Positions 62,927-64,000 of a stretch of 64,000 nucleotides of DNA are shown one piece after another. Position 1 is the stretch's first letter, and every line of letters begins with the position of its first letter. Both the position numbers and the translations under genes were made by a program. The DNA comes from Trichomonas vaginalis G3 (Eukaryota; Parabasalia; Trichomonadida; Trichomonadidae), in contig NC_067204.1 in assembly GCF_026262505.1 (NCBI RefSeq), positions 14,030,522-14,094,521 on the forward strand. The letters run 5' to 3'. The notes beneath the pieces are model-generated. The model was given only the letters and a program-made list of their open reading frames with translations. It was not told where the DNA came from and ran no database searches.

Positions 62927-63441
62927 AGATTTTGCAAATTCTTAGAATTGAACTATCAACTGAGGAAATAATTCTGTAATATTACATATTAGAGAGTTAT
63001 CTATTAAATGCTCGAATAAGTTTCCTTCAAATATCGAACTTATCATCCAACTAAATGATATTAATTGAGAAGTACTTATAAATACCACACGCATTCATAT
63101 GTTGAGTTACAGTAGTTAAATCCGAAAATTCAAGAATAACTAAACTCGATTTCCATAATTGATCCATGGAAATTTGATCCTGAGAAATATCTCCATCAAA
63201 AGATAATAAAAGACATTTGATTTTAGATACTATTGAGTTTAATAACCGCAATACAAAAGCATATTTGGTTCTTACAAAACTAATCTATGATTGTTTTTGT
63301 GTATCAGAGTTTCAAAAAATGCTTTATGTTAGATTCTTATAACTTACACAAATGCAAATAACTACCACTTTGGGTATTAGTGGACTTTTGCTGCGCTGCA
63401 ATATGAAGTGAAGTTTATTCTGATAGCTATCATGCTAATAG
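62927..63441. other. Intergenic, with a short minus-strand open frame
   Basis: AT-rich. A minus-strand frame at about 63051-63284 has somewhat protein-like composition (SFDGDISQDQISMDQLWKSS) but no good start and no recognisable family; not called as a gene. Confidence 0.4.
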
Positions 63442-64000
63442 TATATAACCTTATACAGATATAATAGTCAAAAACAGATTGTTGAGGTCAACCTAAAGAG
63501 AGGTTCATACCTTTTTGAACTTTGGGGTGCACAAGGTGGTCAAGGATGCACAGATAATGTTAGACTGAAAGATTATTATGGAGGGAGGGGTGCATTTGTA
63601 TCTGGGAAAGTCCACTTTTTCCAGAACCAGAAGCTATTCCTTTTCATCGGAGAGAAAGGCCATGATCCAGAAAAATGTTCACCTGAATATAATGGTAAAG
63701 GAGGATTTAATGGTGGTGGGGATTCAGGATTTGATCCAAGGGACAACGACACCCCAGGAGGGGGAGGGGGAGCAACAGACATAAGAATAATAAATAATTC
63801 TGAAAATTTATCTTTATTTAGTCGTATAATTGTCGCCGCGGGAGGATCAGGTTCATCATTTAAATCATTTGGTGCACCTGGTGGGGACCTGAACGGTTAC
63901 AAAGTCGACAGTTATTTTGAGAAAAATTTTTCTATATCGACCACTAATCAAACACATGGAAATGCTCTTGGACAAGGCGCAAATAGAATTAACCATGTAA
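63442..64000 (+). CDS. Glycine-rich (ALK/LTK GRD-type) protein, partial at right edge
   Basis: Frame open from 63442 (after TAG at 63439-63441) to the window end, about 186 codons. GSYLFELWGAQGGQGC, YYGGRGAFVSGKVHF, LFLFIGEKG, GKGGFNGGG, TPGGGGGATDIRI and IIVAAGGSG are typical of the glycine-rich domain found in ALK receptors and expanded in trichomonads. There is no ATG between the upstream stop and the conserved start (VEVNLKRGSYLF), so the 5' end is missing, spliced or decayed. The C-terminal part lies outside the window. Confidence 0.75.

Noticed and set aside
63051-63251. Minus-strand 66-codon frame with protein-like composition
   Set aside because: No ATG at its start, no recognised family and no promoter box; too weak to call.

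Overview
The window looks like nuclear DNA of a parabasalid flagellate, a trichomonad, most likely a Tritrichomonas-type genome. The reasons are: AT-rich DNA; protein genes that are long single uninterrupted reading frames; very short stretches between initiator-like TCA-Y-W motifs and start codons, as described for Trichomonas; small bromodomain proteins, a glycine-rich ALK-type protein and a large single-pass surface protein; and ciliary ruler proteins next to anaerobe-style metabolism. The species call is inference; no rRNA or other marker is present.

Layout. 1-457 is an unassigned edge. 458-7150 is a satellite of about 55 units of about 122 bp, each built from palindromes. 7151-13329 has no gene but is rich in hairpins: perfect stem-loops at 8563-8964; then an inverted-repeat-bounded block (9941-11957) holding at least 17 consecutive stem-loops of two alternating classes; then a small MITE-like element (12696-13097). 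13330-17895 is a coiled-coil protein resembling QRICH2/DUF4795. 17896-25317 is a mobile-DNA zone around a GH16 beta-glucanase gene (21024-22292), with a half copy (19222-19880) and a complete foldback copy (22420-23672, 7-bp target duplication) of one element and a second inverted-repeat element (23751-25235, 7-bp target duplication).

From 25318 to the right edge the DNA is an ordinary gene-dense region on both strands. In order: MAP kinase (SEY activation loop), small bromodomain protein, ribosomal protein eS17, Bre1-like RING protein, GT31-type glycosyltransferase, CFAP58, B-box/TLDc protein, proline-rich protein, degenerate DHHC protein, giant amylase-like plus GT5 glycogen synthase, glycosylated surface protein, La protein, CCDC40, PPP pseudophosphatase, low-complexity protein, acetyl-CoA acetyltransferase, IKS-type kinase with membrane tail, and the left part of a glycine-rich protein running off the right edge.

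Together the genes give axoneme structure (CFAP58, CCDC40, perhaps the QRICH2-like protein), glycogen storage (GT5 fusion), signalling (MAPK, IKS kinase, pseudophosphatase) and chromatin or RNA handling (bromodomain, Bre1, La). There is no sign of operons. The strongest candidate for something undescribed is the array of alternating covarying hairpins at 10361-11617, with the palindromic 122-bp satellite as a second hairpin-array system nearby.
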